Below, in pieces: positions 55,890 through 64,000 of a DNA stretch of 64,000 nucleotides (its first letter is position 1; the number at the start of each line of letters is the position of its first letter). Location of the stretch: NCBI RefSeq assembly GCF_002075795.1, contig NZ_CP020472.1, positions 3,517,001 to 3,581,000 of the forward strand, given 5' to 3'. Origin of the DNA: Shewanella japonica (GTDB taxonomy: Bacteria > Pseudomonadota > Gammaproteobacteria > Enterobacterales > Shewanellaceae). The notes beneath the pieces were generated by a model. The model had not been told where the DNA came from. It ran no database searches and saw only the letters and a program-made list of their open reading frames with translations. A program made the position numbers and the translations under genes.

Positions 55890-57338
55890 ATGCACACTAA
55901 AATGACGAGGTTTATCGCAAATCAATTATCTAAGTTGACTCATTTAGTGCAGCTTAAGAACAAGTCATTTTCGTTAAAATCTGCCCAGCTAGATTCGCTT
56001 AAGTTAAGGCTAATGCTTAGCGGGTTATTGCTAATTGTGGTGTTATTGCCATTAATTGGTGTGACAGTTAATAGCGCTTTTCAGCATCAAATAACGCAAT
56101 CAATTAACCAACAATTACGTGCTTATGTTTACTCTGTGTTAGCTGTAGCAGAAGTGAAAGATGATAGCGTAGTCATGCCTAATTATTTACTCGAAAATCA
56201 ATTTAATGTGATTGGCTCAGGTCTATATGCTCTTATTACTACTGATAATCAAATGGTGTGGCAGTCAGAGTCTTTCTTTGGGTTAAGCCTCCCAACGCCA
56301 GCTAAAACAGAACTCGCGCTGCCTACTCCACCTATGGGGGAAGGAAAGCTGACTCAAGTAAGCTTTGATGACTTGGCAGGCAATGGCGATAACAATCATG
56401 TGGTTTATAGTTTCAGTGTCAGTTTTGAAACACCCAACGCGCCGCTACCTATTACAGTCCATATCATCAAGGACGATGCTGATTATCAAAAACAGATCAG
56501 CGAATTTAGCGCTACATTGTGGACTTGGCTGATTATTTTGATGCTTGTATTAGTGCTAATCCAAGCAATTTGGCTATTCTGGACGTTAAAACCCTTAAAC
56601 CAATTTACGCGTGAGCTCGCCTTGGTAGATCAAGGTCAGCAAACTCGACTGAACTCTAACTACCCAGCTGAACTAAATGCAGTCGCAAAACAGCTCAATG
56701 TTTTACTCAGCACTGAACAACAGCAACGTCAGCGATATCGAAATGCACTAGCCGATTTAGCCCACAGCTTAAAAACCCCATTAGCAGTATTGCAAAGCCA
56801 AAGCGATTTAAGTGAAGACTCTAAAGAACAAGCAAGCAACATTAACAACATCATCAGTTATCAGCTAAATAAAGCAAAAATGTCAGCCAATACTGCATGG
56901 CATTTAGGGGTAAGTATTGATGAGGTCGCAGGGAAGCTGATTAGAACATTATCGAAAATTCATCAACACTCATCATTAGATATTGATTATCAATCACAAG
57001 CTGGGTTGATATTTAAAGGTGATGAAACGGATCTAAGCGAAATGTTAGGTAATTTACTCGATAACGCCTGCAAAGCTGCGAAGTCTCAAGTGTGTTTGTC
57101 AGTAACGCAATCGGAGTCATGTTTATTTTTTATTATTGAAGATGATGGTAAAGGCTTAACGGAGCAACAAAAAGAGACCATCTTTGAACGTGGTATGCGT
57201 GCTGATACTTACCACCAAGGTCATGGCATTGGACTTGCCATTGTGAAAGATTTAGTCACGAGCTATGAAGGTACACTCACTGTAAATGAGTCCGCCGAAT
57301 ATGGCGGTGCTAAATTTATGCTCAGTTTTGCTCGCTGA
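55890..57338 (+). CDS. PhoQ-like sensor histidine kinase
   Basis: 482 residues. TM1 near 42-64 (LMLSGLLLIVVLLPLIGVTV), a periplasmic sensor region, TM2 near 210-232 (WTWLIILMLVLVLIQAIWLF), HAMP-like linker, HisKA phospho-site ALADLAHSLKTPLAVL (His near 296), and ATPase elements LGNLLDNACKAAK (N box), EDDGKGL (G1) and GHGIGLAIVKDL (G2). The phospho-acceptor sequence AHSLKTPL is the PhoQ form. Envelope or divalent-cation sensing is inferred from that resemblance only. Confidence 0.92.
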   Translation: MHTKMTRFIANQLSKLTHLVQLKNKSFSLKSAQLDSLKLRLMLSGLLLIVVLLPLIGVTVNSAFQHQITQSINQQLRAYVYSVLAVAEVKDDSVVMPNYLLENQFNVIGSGLYALITTDNQMVWQSESFFGLSLPTPAKTELALPTPPMGEGKLTQVSFDDLAGNGDNNHVVYSFSVSFETPNAPLPITVHIIKDDADYQKQISEFSATLWTWLIILMLVLVLIQAIWLFWTLKPLNQFTRELALVDQGQQTRLNSNYPAELNAVAKQLNVLLSTEQQQRQRYRNALADLAHSLKTPLAVLQSQSDLSEDSKEQASNINNIISYQLNKAKMSANTAWHLGVSIDEVAGKLIRTLSKIHQHSSLDIDYQSQAGLIFKGDETDLSEMLGNLLDNACKAAKSQVCLSVTQSESCLFFIIEDDGKGLTEQQKETIFERGMRADTYHQGHGIGLAIVKDLVTSYEGTLTVNESAEYGGAKFMLSFAR

Positions 57339-57431
57339 TATTATTGGGTAGCTGACCTGCTGCTAGACTTTTGCTAAGGATTGCTAATCTATTATCATAA
57401 ATGGCTAGCGTATTGCTAAAAACTGCCGCTA

Positions 57432-57602
57432 ATGCTTTCTTCTAAAAACTCGTTTTACTCAACCTCGTTGCTGTTACTGCCACTATGTTTTACTGCAAAT
57501 AGTGCTTTTAATTATTTGTTGCTCATCCTTGTGGTCACTTTTCTATTAATTTCTACGCTCATAATGGCCGCTTTCATCTTACGTTCATTTTCACTTGGTT
57601 AA
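57432..57602 (+). CDS. Candidate 56-residue small membrane protein
   Basis: ATG to TAA encodes a protein starting MLSSKNSFYSTSLLLLPLCF and ending FILRSFSLG, with two hydrophobic stretches (about 11-21 and 27-50) and one Cys near 19. No clear ribosome site is visible upstream. It lies between the PhoQ-like gene and the DUF3300 gene. AT-rich, T-rich DNA can encode hydrophobic peptides by chance, so support is limited; it is interesting because PhoQ in enterics is inhibited by a small membrane protein (MgrB). Confidence 0.35.
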   Translation: MLSSKNSFYSTSLLLLPLCFTANSAFNYLLLILVVTFLLISTLIMAAFILRSFSLG

Positions 57603-57651
57603 GCTAGTTCTATCATTCGCAAAGTATCGATATTCGATATCTGGAGATTTT

Positions 57652-59046
57652 ATGAGACGACTGCATTTTCCACATAAGCTACTCAAGGCTGGCATTATCA
57701 GTCTGAGCTTGCTGGTGCCTTTCTCGGTCATCGCCTCTGACAATAATGACACGCAGTATCAACAAACTCTGCCATCTGAAGCTGAATTGGCGCAAATGCT
57801 CGCGCCAATAGCGCTTTATCCTGATAGTTTACTGACGCATATTTTAATTGCATCGACATACCCGCTAGAAGTTGTACAAGCTCGTCGCTGGGAGGAACAA
57901 CACAAGCATTTATCAAGCGAGCAGAAGATGCTGCAAGCTGAATCACAGTCATGGGATCCAAGCGTGACCGCATTAGTGGCCTTTCCTACAGTACTTGAAA
58001 AGCTCAATGAAGACTTAGCCTGGACTCAACATTTAGGGGAAGCATTTTTACAAGATGAAGCAAGTGTTCTTGCAAGTATTCAAACACTAAGACAACAAGC
58101 AGATGATGCTGATAGCTTCGATAATATGGATAACATGACCGTTACCCGTGTTGAAAAACAAATCATCATCGAACCGGCAAAACCTGAAGTCATTTACGTG
58201 CCGGTTTATGGCCCAAGAATTGTATACGGTCACTGGCGCTGGCATGCTTACCCACCAGTCTATTGGCATTACCCCGCTTACGCCTACTATAGACCACATC
58301 GTCCGATATATTGGGGGCCGAGTGTATACATCAACTTTAATTATTTTTTTGGTGCAGTCCATTGGTCACATCATCGAGTTGTCGTGGTTAATCACCGTCA
58401 CACCCGTTATTACCGTAAGCCACATAAAATAGCTTATAGCAGCGGCTCAAAACGTTGGAAGCATAATCCGACTCATAGACGAGGTGTTGCGTATAAGTCG
58501 CCGAAAGTCAGCCACCGCTACGATAAGCTACGTCATAACAAGGTCAAGGTGGCTCATCATTCAACTAAACATGGCATCAAAAGCAGCCAGCTTAATAAAT
58601 CACACTATGCCAAGCAGTCGCAGCAGCAAAGAGTCAATAAAGCGCTGAAGCACAATAAGTCTCATGCTGTCAGTAAATCGGTTAAATCCGATAAAGCATA
58701 CAAGGCAACTACGGCGAATAAAGCGGCGCATTTGAACAGAAGCACACACGTGAACAAAAGCGCCCATGGAAATAAAAGTGCCCATAAGTCGACAGCCTCT
58801 AAAAGCCCGTCGAACGTGAAAGCATCAAGCCATCAAAATAAGGTGAAATCACATCAAATGAAAACTGCAGCGAGCTCAAAACAGTACGCTTCGAATCGTA
58901 CAAGTGCTACCCGTTCAAATACTCATAAAACGATGACCCAATCAAGAAATTCATCTTATAAAGCGTCAACTCAAAGGATGTCGTCTCAAAGAAGTACAGC
59001 TCAACGAAGTCATCGTACAAGCGCACCTAAACAGAAAGTACGTTAA
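57652..59046 (+). CDS. DUF3300 domain protein with long basic low-complexity tail
   Basis: 464 residues from the ATG at 57652, which follows CTGGAGA; the frame is open from 57595 but without a signal-like start. Signal peptide about 1-27. DUF3300 domain at about 35-190: LAQMLAPIALYPDSLLTHIL, YPLEVVQARRW, WDPSVTALVAFP and PEVIYVPVYGPRIVYGHW. Then a Trp/Tyr/His-rich section (about 195-255) and a roughly 200-residue tail of Lys, Ser, His, Asn, Ala and Thr with repeats of the type NKSAHGNKSAHKS. Exported; the basic tail may bind DNA, polyanions or metals (His). Function unknown. Downstream of the PhoP/PhoQ-like operon. Confidence 0.85.
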   Translation: MRRLHFPHKLLKAGIISLSLLVPFSVIASDNNDTQYQQTLPSEAELAQMLAPIALYPDSLLTHILIASTYPLEVVQARRWEEQHKHLSSEQKMLQAESQSWDPSVTALVAFPTVLEKLNEDLAWTQHLGEAFLQDEASVLASIQTLRQQADDADSFDNMDNMTVTRVEKQIIIEPAKPEVIYVPVYGPRIVYGHWRWHAYPPVYWHYPAYAYYRPHRPIYWGPSVYINFNYFFGAVHWSHHRVVVVNHRHTRYYRKPHKIAYSSGSKRWKHNPTHRRGVAYKSPKVSHRYDKLRHNKVKVAHHSTKHGIKSSQLNKSHYAKQSQQQRVNKALKHNKSHAVSKSVKSDKAYKATTANKAAHLNRSTHVNKSAHGNKSAHKSTASKSPSNVKASSHQNKVKSHQMKTAASSKQYASNRTSATRSNTHKTMTQSRNSSYKASTQRMSSQRSTAQRSHRTSAPKQKVR

Positions 59047-59072
59047 ATAGTGAGCTATAAATTTCTGCCATA

Positions 59073-59103
59073 AAAAAAGCCTGAACATCATTCAGGCTTT
59101 TTA
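59073..59103 (+). terminator. Terminator of the DUF3300 gene
   Basis: AAGCCTGAA-CATCA-TTCAGGCTT followed by TTTATT; the IS3-family element starts 11 bases further on. Confidence 0.9.
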
Positions 59104-59155
59104 TTGGCAATAAATGTCCCGTCCTGAGATAAGTTGACACTTTGGAGACTTATCT

Positions 59156-59551
59156 ATGAAACCTTCAAGCGCAATCAGCGTTAAACGAACACAGCGTGAT
59201 TACACATTAGGCTTTAAATTAGCCGTCGTCAGCCAAGTAGAAAAAGGCGAGCTAACCTATAAGCAAGCTCAAGAGCACTACGGTATCCAAGGTCGAAGCA
59301 CCGTCCTTACATGGTTGAGAAAGCATGGTAGATTAGACTGGACACTCCCTACTGAGCACTCTCCTATGTCTAAAAGTAAAGAAACCCCAGCCCAGAAAAT
59401 TAAACGATTAGAGAAGCAAGTTTCCAATCTAGAAATGAAAAATATGATTTATGGCGATATGGTTGAACTGTTAAAAAATGAATATGGTATCGATTTAGAA
59501 AAAAAGTACTTAGCCGAACGCTCTGGATTGCCAAAGAAAAAGGCACGGTAA
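59156..59551 (+). CDS. IS3-family transposase OrfA
   Basis: 131 residues. Helix-turn-helix of the Tnp_1 type: RDYTLGFKLAVVSQVEKGEL, TYKQAQEHYGIQGRSTVLTW; a leucine-zipper-like heptad (IKRLEKQVSNLEMKNMIYGD) follows for multimerisation. Binds the IS ends. The slippery heptamer near codon 115 allows part of the ribosomes to shift -1 and make the OrfAB transposase; unshifted translation ends at 59551 and gives OrfA alone, a likely inhibitor. Confidence 0.93.
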   Translation: MKPSSAISVKRTQRDYTLGFKLAVVSQVEKGELTYKQAQEHYGIQGRSTVLTWLRKHGRLDWTLPTEHSPMSKSKETPAQKIKRLEKQVSNLEMKNMIYGDMVELLKNEYGIDLEKKYLAERSGLPKKKAR

Positions 59552-60384
59552 AGCTAGCGGCAGCGAGTCGGCAATTCAATTTATCAAGACAAGCGATTTA
59601 CCAATGGAAACAACGTGCTGAAACAAGAACTGAAAGGCTTAAACCCGTTATGTCTATGGTGAAGTATTGGCGCCAGTTTATGCCAAGATTGGGGACACGT
59701 AAGCTCTACCAGCTCATCAAGCCACAGTTGGTTGAGCAAGGCATAAAACTCGGTCGGGATGGGCTATTTCAATACTTGAAACAGCGAGATATGTTGGTGA
59801 TGCCGAGAAAAAACTACACCAAAACAACGAATAGTCATCACTGGCTTAGAAAGCATCCTAATTTGCTTAAGGACAAGATTGTTGAACGAGTAGAAGAAGT
59901 GCTAGTTAGCGACATCACCTACGTGAAATCAGATGAAGGAACACATTACTTATCGCTGGTGACAGACGCATATTCTAGAAAAATAATGGGGTACGAGTTA
60001 AGTCATGAGATGAAAGCGAGCGATGTCGTCAAAGCGCTGGATATGACGGTAAAGAGTCGTCAAACAACAGGTCATATCATTCATCACTCAGACAGAGGGA
60101 TGCAGTATTGCTCAGAGGAATACCAAATGGCATTAGCAGCCAGCGGTATGACGCCATCAATGACGGATGGGTATGACTGCTACCAAAATGCACTGGCTGA
60201 GCGTGTGAATGGTATTTTAAAGCATGAGTTTTTGCTTTATCGCTGCCGAACGATGGAGGAGCTCAGGGCCTTGGTCAAGGAATCGGTAACAATTTACAAT
60301 GAATTACGACCGCATCTTAGTTTAGGGATGAAAACCCCAAACGAGGTGCATGAAAAAGCCAGTAGGGAGTACCAACTGGCTTAA
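59506..60384 (+). CDS. IS3-family transposase OrfB (made as OrfAB by -1 frameshift)
   Basis: The reading frame is open from just before the slippery site to 60384; the first internal ATG is at 59650, but the fusion with OrfA is the expected product. Contains an HTH_21-like part (TLWIAKEKGTVKLAAASRQF, ATG-distal) and the rve integrase core with all three catalytic acids: SDITYVKSDEGTHYL (D), IHHSDRGMQY (D) and NALAERVNGILKHEF (E) 35-type spacing. No internal stop, so the element seems intact. Confidence 0.92.
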   Translation, partial: VLSRTLWIAKEKGTVKLAAASRQFNLSRQAIYQWKQRAETRTERLKPVMSMVKYWRQFMPRLGTRKLYQLIKPQLVEQGIKLGRDGLFQYLKQRDMLVMPRKNYTKTTNSHHWLRKHPNLLKDKIVERVEEVLVSDITYVKSDEGTHYLSLVTDAYSRKIMGYELSHEMKASDVVKALDMTVKSRQTTGHIIHHSDRGMQYCSEEYQMALAASGMTPSMTDGYDCYQNALAERVNGILKHEFLLYRCRTMEELRALVKESVTIYNELRPHLSLGMKTPNEVHEKASREYQLA

Positions 60385-60431
60385 CAAAAACCGTCAACCT
60401 ATTTTAGGACTAGACAAAATACCGTTTAATA

Positions 60432-61898
60432 CTACTTTTTACGGCTGTTAATATGGCTCATAGCGCGTTTACGTCGACGCTCTTGGCTAATCGTTAGCTT
60501 TTCGTTCTTACCTTGGAACGGGTTCGCACCTTCTTGGAAACGAATTTGAATCGGCGTACCAATCACTTTTAATGAACGACGGAAGTAATTCATCATATAG
60601 CGTTTGTATGAATCCGGTAATTTGCTCACTTGGTTACCATGCACCACGACGATTGGCGGGTTATATCCACCTGCGTGAGCATATTTCAATTTAACACGGC
60701 GACCATGCACTAACGGTGGCTGATGATCATCTTGTGACATTTGCATAATACGTGTCAGCATTGAAGTACTCACACGACGAGTCGCACTGTCGTAAGCTTC
60801 TTCAATAGACTCATATAAATGGCCAACACCTGTTCCATGAAGTGCTGAAATAAAATGAATGCGGGCAAAATCAATAAAGCCTAAGCGGCGATCAAGCTCG
60901 CTTTTAACACTTTCTTTAAAGTCTTGGTCAAGACCATCCCATTTATTCACTGCTAATACAATTGCACGCCCTGCGTTTAACGCAAAACCTAATAGACCAA
61001 GATCTTGCTCTGTAATACCGTCTTGCGCATCGATAACAAGCAGAACAACGTTTGAATCCTCAACCGCTTTCAGGGTTTTAATAACAGAGAATTTTTCGAT
61101 TGTCTCATGCACTTTGCTACGGCGGCGAACACCTGCAGTATCAATCAACACGTACTCACGACCTTCACGTTCCATAGGAATATAAATACTGTCACGAGTC
61201 GTACCGGGTGCATCATAAACAACAACACGTTCTTCACCTAAAATACGGTTAGTCAGCGTTGATTTACCTACATTGGGTTTACCGATAATAGCCAATTTGA
61301 TTGGCAAACTTTGCAAGCGCTCTTGCTCAGCTTCAGCTTCTTCTTCGGTATACTCACGAACTTCTTCGTCTTGCTCGTCTGTTTCTTCACGCTTGATACC
61401 CATCGCTTCCGCATACGGTGCTAGTGAGTATTCAATCATGTTTGTGACACCACGACCTTGAGCCGCTGCCATTTGGTAAACTTCACCTAAACCCAGTGAC
61501 CAAAATTCAGCACAAGCAGAATCAGCATCAATACCGTCAACTTTGTTTGCAACAACGAAAGTCGTTTTATCACGGCTTCGTAAATGTTCAGCAATGGCTA
61601 AATCCGCTGCTGTTAAGCCGGCACGAGCATCCGTTAAAAACAGTACAACATCAGCTTCTTCAATCGCCGCTAGCGACTGTTCAGCCATTTTGGTTTCGAT
61701 CCCTTCTTCAGTGCCATCGATACCGCCAGTATCAACCACAATAAATTCGTAACCAGATAAAAAAGCACGACCATATTTACGGTCACGAGTTAAACCTGGA
61801 AAATCGGCGACAAGCGCATCTCTTGTGCGAGTAAGACGGTTAAATAAAGTTGACTTACCAACATTAGGTCGCCCGACAAGGGCCACTACAGGGATCAT
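60432..61898 (-). CDS. der: Ribosome biogenesis GTPase Der (EngA)
   Basis: 488 residues with the diagnostic two GTPase domains in tandem: first GRPNVGKST (about 8-16), DTGGID and NKVD; second GKPNVGKST (about 206-214), [10 protein letters not shown] and NKWD; then a C-terminal KH-like domain ([20 protein letters not shown]). Acidic linker EEAEAEQE between the domains. Acts in 50S subunit assembly. The IS element ends 15 bases beyond its stop, so its own terminator is not apparent and may have been displaced. Confidence 0.98.
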   Translation of the reverse strand: MIPVVALVGRPNVGKSTLFNRLTRTRDALVADFPGLTRDRKYGRAFLSGYEFIVVDTGGIDGTEEGIETKMAEQSLAAIEEADVVLFLTDARAGLTAADLAIAEHLRSRDKTTFVVANKVDGIDADSACAEFWSLGLGEVYQMAAAQGRGVTNMIEYSLAPYAEAMGIKREETDEQDEEVREYTEEEAEAEQERLQSLPIKLAIIGKPNVGKSTLTNRILGEERVVVYDAPGTTRDSIYIPMEREGREYVLIDTAGVRRRSKVHETIEKFSVIKTLKAVEDSNVVLLVIDAQDGITEQDLGLLGFALNAGRAIVLAVNKWDGLDQDFKESVKSELDRRLGFIDFARIHFISALHGTGVGHLYESIEEAYDSATRRVSTSMLTRIMQMSQDDHQPPLVHGRRVKLKYAHAGGYNPPIVVVHGNQVSKLPDSYKRYMMNYFRRSLKVIGTPIQIRFQEGANPFQGKNEKLTISQERRRKRAMSHINSRKK

Positions 61899-61920
61899 GA
61901 TTTTGCCTCTAAAAACTTTT

Positions 61921-61955
61921 AAATAAAAAGCCCCCGGAACACACTTCCAGGGGCT
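61921..61955 (-). terminator. Terminator between bamB and der
   Basis: On the minus strand AGCCCCTGGAA-GTGTG-TTCCGGGGGCT then TTTTTATTT, 22 bases after the bamB stop. der must therefore be transcribed by read-through or from its own promoter. Confidence 0.88.
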
Positions 61956-61976
61956 CTAATAGGGTTTCTGGTTTAA

Positions 61977-63164
61977 TTATGGCAGAACAACAGTCGCTAG
62001 CTTTCCGCTACGACCTTGTACATATACCTTGTCTCCAACCACAACCGGTTGTGAGAATAAACCATCACTATCAACCTCAACTCGCCCAGCTACTTCGCCA
62101 GTGTTGCGGTCGATAAAGTGTAGATAACCTTCAAAGTCACCTACAACAATATAAGAACCAATAACGGCAGGAGATGTTAAGCTACGGTTTGTTAACGTAG
62201 TATTACTCCAAAGCTCTAAACCATTTCGTCTGTCTACTGAATAGATACGACTATGGTCATCAACTAAGTATAGTCCAACACCTGCATAGGCCAATTCATT
62301 AAAGCTTGAATACTTACGTGTCCAAACAACACGACCCGTTCTCAGCTCCATTGACACTAAGTTACCATTGTAACTTACCGCGTATAAATTATCGCCCAAA
62401 ATTAACGGTGTCATGTCCACATCGGCCATACGAGTAAACTCGTTACCACCGGTTGGATTATATACCGCTTGTTCCCAAGCAACTTGACCGTTATTTTTTA
62501 CTACTACCGCTATTTTACCATCAGCCGTACCAAGGAAGAAACCACCAGAATCATATGCTGGAGAACCTGTTCCACGAAGGGTCAAGTTAGGTAGTTGCAT
62601 TTCATGACTCCATAACTTGGTGCCATCTGCAATTGAAAAAGACTCCAGGTTACCATCACTGGTATGCACTGCGACAGAATCTTCCGATACCGTAGGAACT
62701 GACAGTAACTCACCACTTGCTATAGCGCTCCACTGGGTTTCACCCGTTTTTGCATCTAAAGCAACTAATAAACCTGACTCACCACCCACAAATACTTTGT
62801 TACGGCCAACGGTTACACCCGCAGCGATACGCGCTTCTTTTGTTTTAGCCAGCGCAGTATCTTTAAATTCTGACGCTAAATCTTTACGCCAAGCTACTTC
62901 ACCAGTTTCTTCATTATAAGCAACAACTGTCCCATTACGATCAGCGGCATACACGTGACCATAAAAAATAGCTGGTTTTAACTGCGAGTAGTAATCGCCT
63001 ACACCATTGCCAACGTTTACTTCCCAGTTCACTTCAGGAAAGACAGTGGCTTGAATTTCTGTAAGTTCTGTTACGACTTCTTCTTCGGTATCACTTGAAG
63101 AGCAAGCCGATAGCATTGCGACACTTAATCCAGCAGCAAGCAAGGTTTTGCATAAAGACTTCAT
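61977..63164 (-). CDS. bamB: Outer membrane protein assembly factor BamB
   Basis: 395 residues. Lipoprotein signal LLAAGLSVAMLSACSS. The rest is an eight-bladed beta-propeller of PQQ-like repeats, seen as recurring G..VY..D..G...A...TGE..W (YAADRNGTVVAYNEETGEVAW; FVGGESGLLVALDAKTGETQW; VGDFEGYLHFIDRNTGEVAG). Scaffold of the BAM complex that inserts barrels in the outer membrane. Located between the yfgM-like gene and der, the canonical order. Confidence 0.97.
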   Translation of the reverse strand: MKSLCKTLLAAGLSVAMLSACSSSDTEEEVVTELTEIQATVFPEVNWEVNVGNGVGDYYSQLKPAIFYGHVYAADRNGTVVAYNEETGEVAWRKDLASEFKDTALAKTKEARIAAGVTVGRNKVFVGGESGLLVALDAKTGETQWSAIASGELLSVPTVSEDSVAVHTSDGNLESFSIADGTKLWSHEMQLPNLTLRGTGSPAYDSGGFFLGTADGKIAVVVKNNGQVAWEQAVYNPTGGNEFTRMADVDMTPLILGDNLYAVSYNGNLVSMELRTGRVVWTRKYSSFNELAYAGVGLYLVDDHSRIYSVDRRNGLELWSNTTLTNRSLTSPAVIGSYIVVGDFEGYLHFIDRNTGEVAGRVEVDSDGLFSQPVVVGDKVYVQGRSGKLATVVLP

Positions 63165-63176
63165 TCGGCTAATTCC

Positions 63177-63803
63177 TTATGCCTTGTTTAAATTGTCTAG
63201 CTTCATTTGTAGCGCAGGGCTTGCTAATGCACCGCCATTATCAATTGCAGCTTGATAAGCAACTCGTGCTTTATCCATATCGCCTTGACGCACTAAAAAG
63301 TCACCTTTCAATTCATCACGCTGTGCATTAAATGCTTCATCTGTCACTTGATCTAATGTTGCAAGTGCAGTGCCTAAGTTACCTTGCTCAGCTTGAACTC
63401 GTGATAAACGAATTGTTGCTAGTGACGCTAAAGAAGCACCTGGATTTGAAGCAATAATTTTTGTAAAAGCAGTTTCTGCTTTATCTAAATCACCCGCTTC
63501 AACAGCTGCTTTTGCCGCCATTAACTCTAGCAACGCTTGGTAACCTTGTTGATCGTGTTGTTGACCAAACTCGCTCACTGCAGCCATTACCGCTGCGCTA
63601 TCAGCTGAATTAGCACTGATACTTTGGAATGCTTCAGAAGCGGCTTCTGCATTTTCTAATTTGACGTCAGAATAATAGTTCCAACCGTATAATCCACCCA
63701 GACCTACTACAGCGCCAACAATGATTGAGCTGCCGTAATCTTTCCAGAACTGCTTAATAGCATCGACTTGTTGTTCTTCTGTGCTATAAATTTCCACGCG
63801 CAC
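63177..63803 (-). CDS. yfgM: YfgM-like membrane TPR protein
   Basis: 208 residues. A single transmembrane helix near 22-42 (YGSSIIVGAVVGLGGLYGWNYY) preceded by a short cytoplasmic N-terminus (EQQVDAIKQFWKDYG, the usual YfgM start) and followed by tetratricopeptide-like repeats (AAVEAGDLDKAETAFTKIIA; RQGDMDKARVAYQAAI). In E. coli YfgM is an ancillary SecYEG subunit linking to periplasmic chaperones. 12 bases upstream of bamB. Confidence 0.93.
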   Translation of the reverse strand: MRVEIYSTEEQQVDAIKQFWKDYGSSIIVGAVVGLGGLYGWNYYSDVKLENAEAASEAFQSISANSADSAAVMAAVSEFGQQHDQQGYQALLELMAAKAAVEAGDLDKAETAFTKIIASNPGASLASLATIRLSRVQAEQGNLGTALATLDQVTDEAFNAQRDELKGDFLVRQGDMDKARVAYQAAIDNGGALASPALQMKLDNLNKA

Positions 63804-63849
63804 TTCCCCTTTCTATTCAGTTCTGTTTTATATCAGCGTCACGCTGACA

Positions 63850-64000
63850 TTAAAATAATGATTTAATCGTGGTCGCCAAATCAGCTCGGGCAACCAAAAG
63901 TTGTTCGTTTTTATTTCTCAATGGTTTAACGGCGACTTGCTGGTTAGCAATTTCATCTTCACCAATGATAAGTGCGTATTCAGCGCCACTTCTATCTGCA
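63850..64000 (-). CDS. hisS: Histidyl-tRNA synthetase (C-terminal part, cut by window edge)
   Basis: About 49 C-terminal codons are present: ADRSGAEYALIIGEDEIANQ, QVAVKPLRNKNEQ and the end ATTIKSLF. This is the anticodon-binding domain end of HisRS (GA.YA.I.GE.E...); the gene order hisS-yfgM-bamB-der supports it. The remainder lies right of the window. Confidence 0.93.
   Translation of the reverse strand, partial: ADRSGAEYALIIGEDEIANQQVAVKPLRNKNEQLLVARADLATTIKSLF

Larger units (their letters stand above)
59115..60416 (+). mobile_element. IS3-family insertion sequence (IS150-like group)
   Basis: 1302 bp. Left end TGTCCCGTCCTGAGATAAGT (TIR continues to GAC); the reverse complement of the right end begins TGTCTAGTCCTAAAATAGGT, about 19 of 24 bases matching. 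Ends are TG...CA. Three-base AAA lies on both outer sides (59112-59114 and 60417-60419), a possible target duplication. It encodes orfA and orfB in the -1 relation with an A_AAA_AAG slippery site at 59500-59506, so it looks complete and potentially active. Confidence 0.92.

Noticed and set aside
1..64000. tRNA or rRNA genes
   Set aside because: No cloverleaf with GTTCRA T-loop and CCA-type acceptor pairing or rRNA signature was recognised by eye.

Overview
The window reads as chromosomal DNA of a marine gammaproteobacterium, most probably Shewanella. This is inferred from the low-to-moderate GC, the gene orders purL-mltF-tadA-guaA-guaB-xseA and der-bamB-yfgM-hisS, an MSHA-type pilin, DUF2947 and Sbal_3080-type lipoprotein genes, two large chemoreceptors and an scs thiol-redox pair. 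No rRNA, tRNA or CRISPR array was found. Both edges cut genes: a ketoacyl-ACP synthase III-like gene on the left and hisS on the right.

Layout. 1-4341 is a minus-strand nonulosonic (pseudaminic) acid operon, pseC-pseF-pseG, then a NeuD/PglD-like acyltransferase, an unrecognised 194-residue protein and the start of a KAS III-like gene. 5-9.5 kb holds a periplasmic methyltransferase, an orphan MSHA-like pilin and scsB/scsD. 10-14.4 kb holds two lipoprotein genes, a penicillin-acylase-family Ntn hydrolase and an endonuclease/exonuclease/phosphatase-fold protein. 14.4-22.2 kb is mixed housekeeping and accessory: HxlR regulator with divergent SDR, GST, U32 peptidase, PAS chemoreceptor, DUF2947, a 280-bp MITE-like element and a chalcone isomerase-like protein. 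22.4-29.5 kb has a beta-barrel DUF6268-like protein and a TetR regulator divergent from an RND efflux operon, with two palindromic operator candidates between them. 29.6-35.3 kb has a Cache chemoreceptor, a DM13 protein and cydABX (cydX is only 41 codons).

35.3-41.6 kb is gene-poor and unusual. It contains a small structured, terminator-closed unit with a 23-codon ORF; at least four copies of a repeat whose stems change sequence between copies but remain self-complementary; an alpha/beta hydrolase; an SDR; a decayed serine-recombinase fragment; and a lipoprotein gene. This is the part of the window most likely to hold something undescribed.

41.7-53.4 kb returns to purine and tRNA/DNA housekeeping (purL, mltF, tadA, guaA, guaB, xseA). 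It is interrupted by two short tandem-repeat arrays in front of a very basic 35-codon ORF. 53.5-59 kb carries a secreted choice-of-anchor H-like protein, a PepSY-like protein plus PhoP/PhoQ-like two-component operon, a possible 56-residue membrane protein, and a DUF3300 protein. An apparently intact IS3-family element (59115-60416) follows, then der, bamB, yfgM-like and hisS.

Limits: everything is read from sequence by eye; family names rest on motifs and remembered family features, not on searches.
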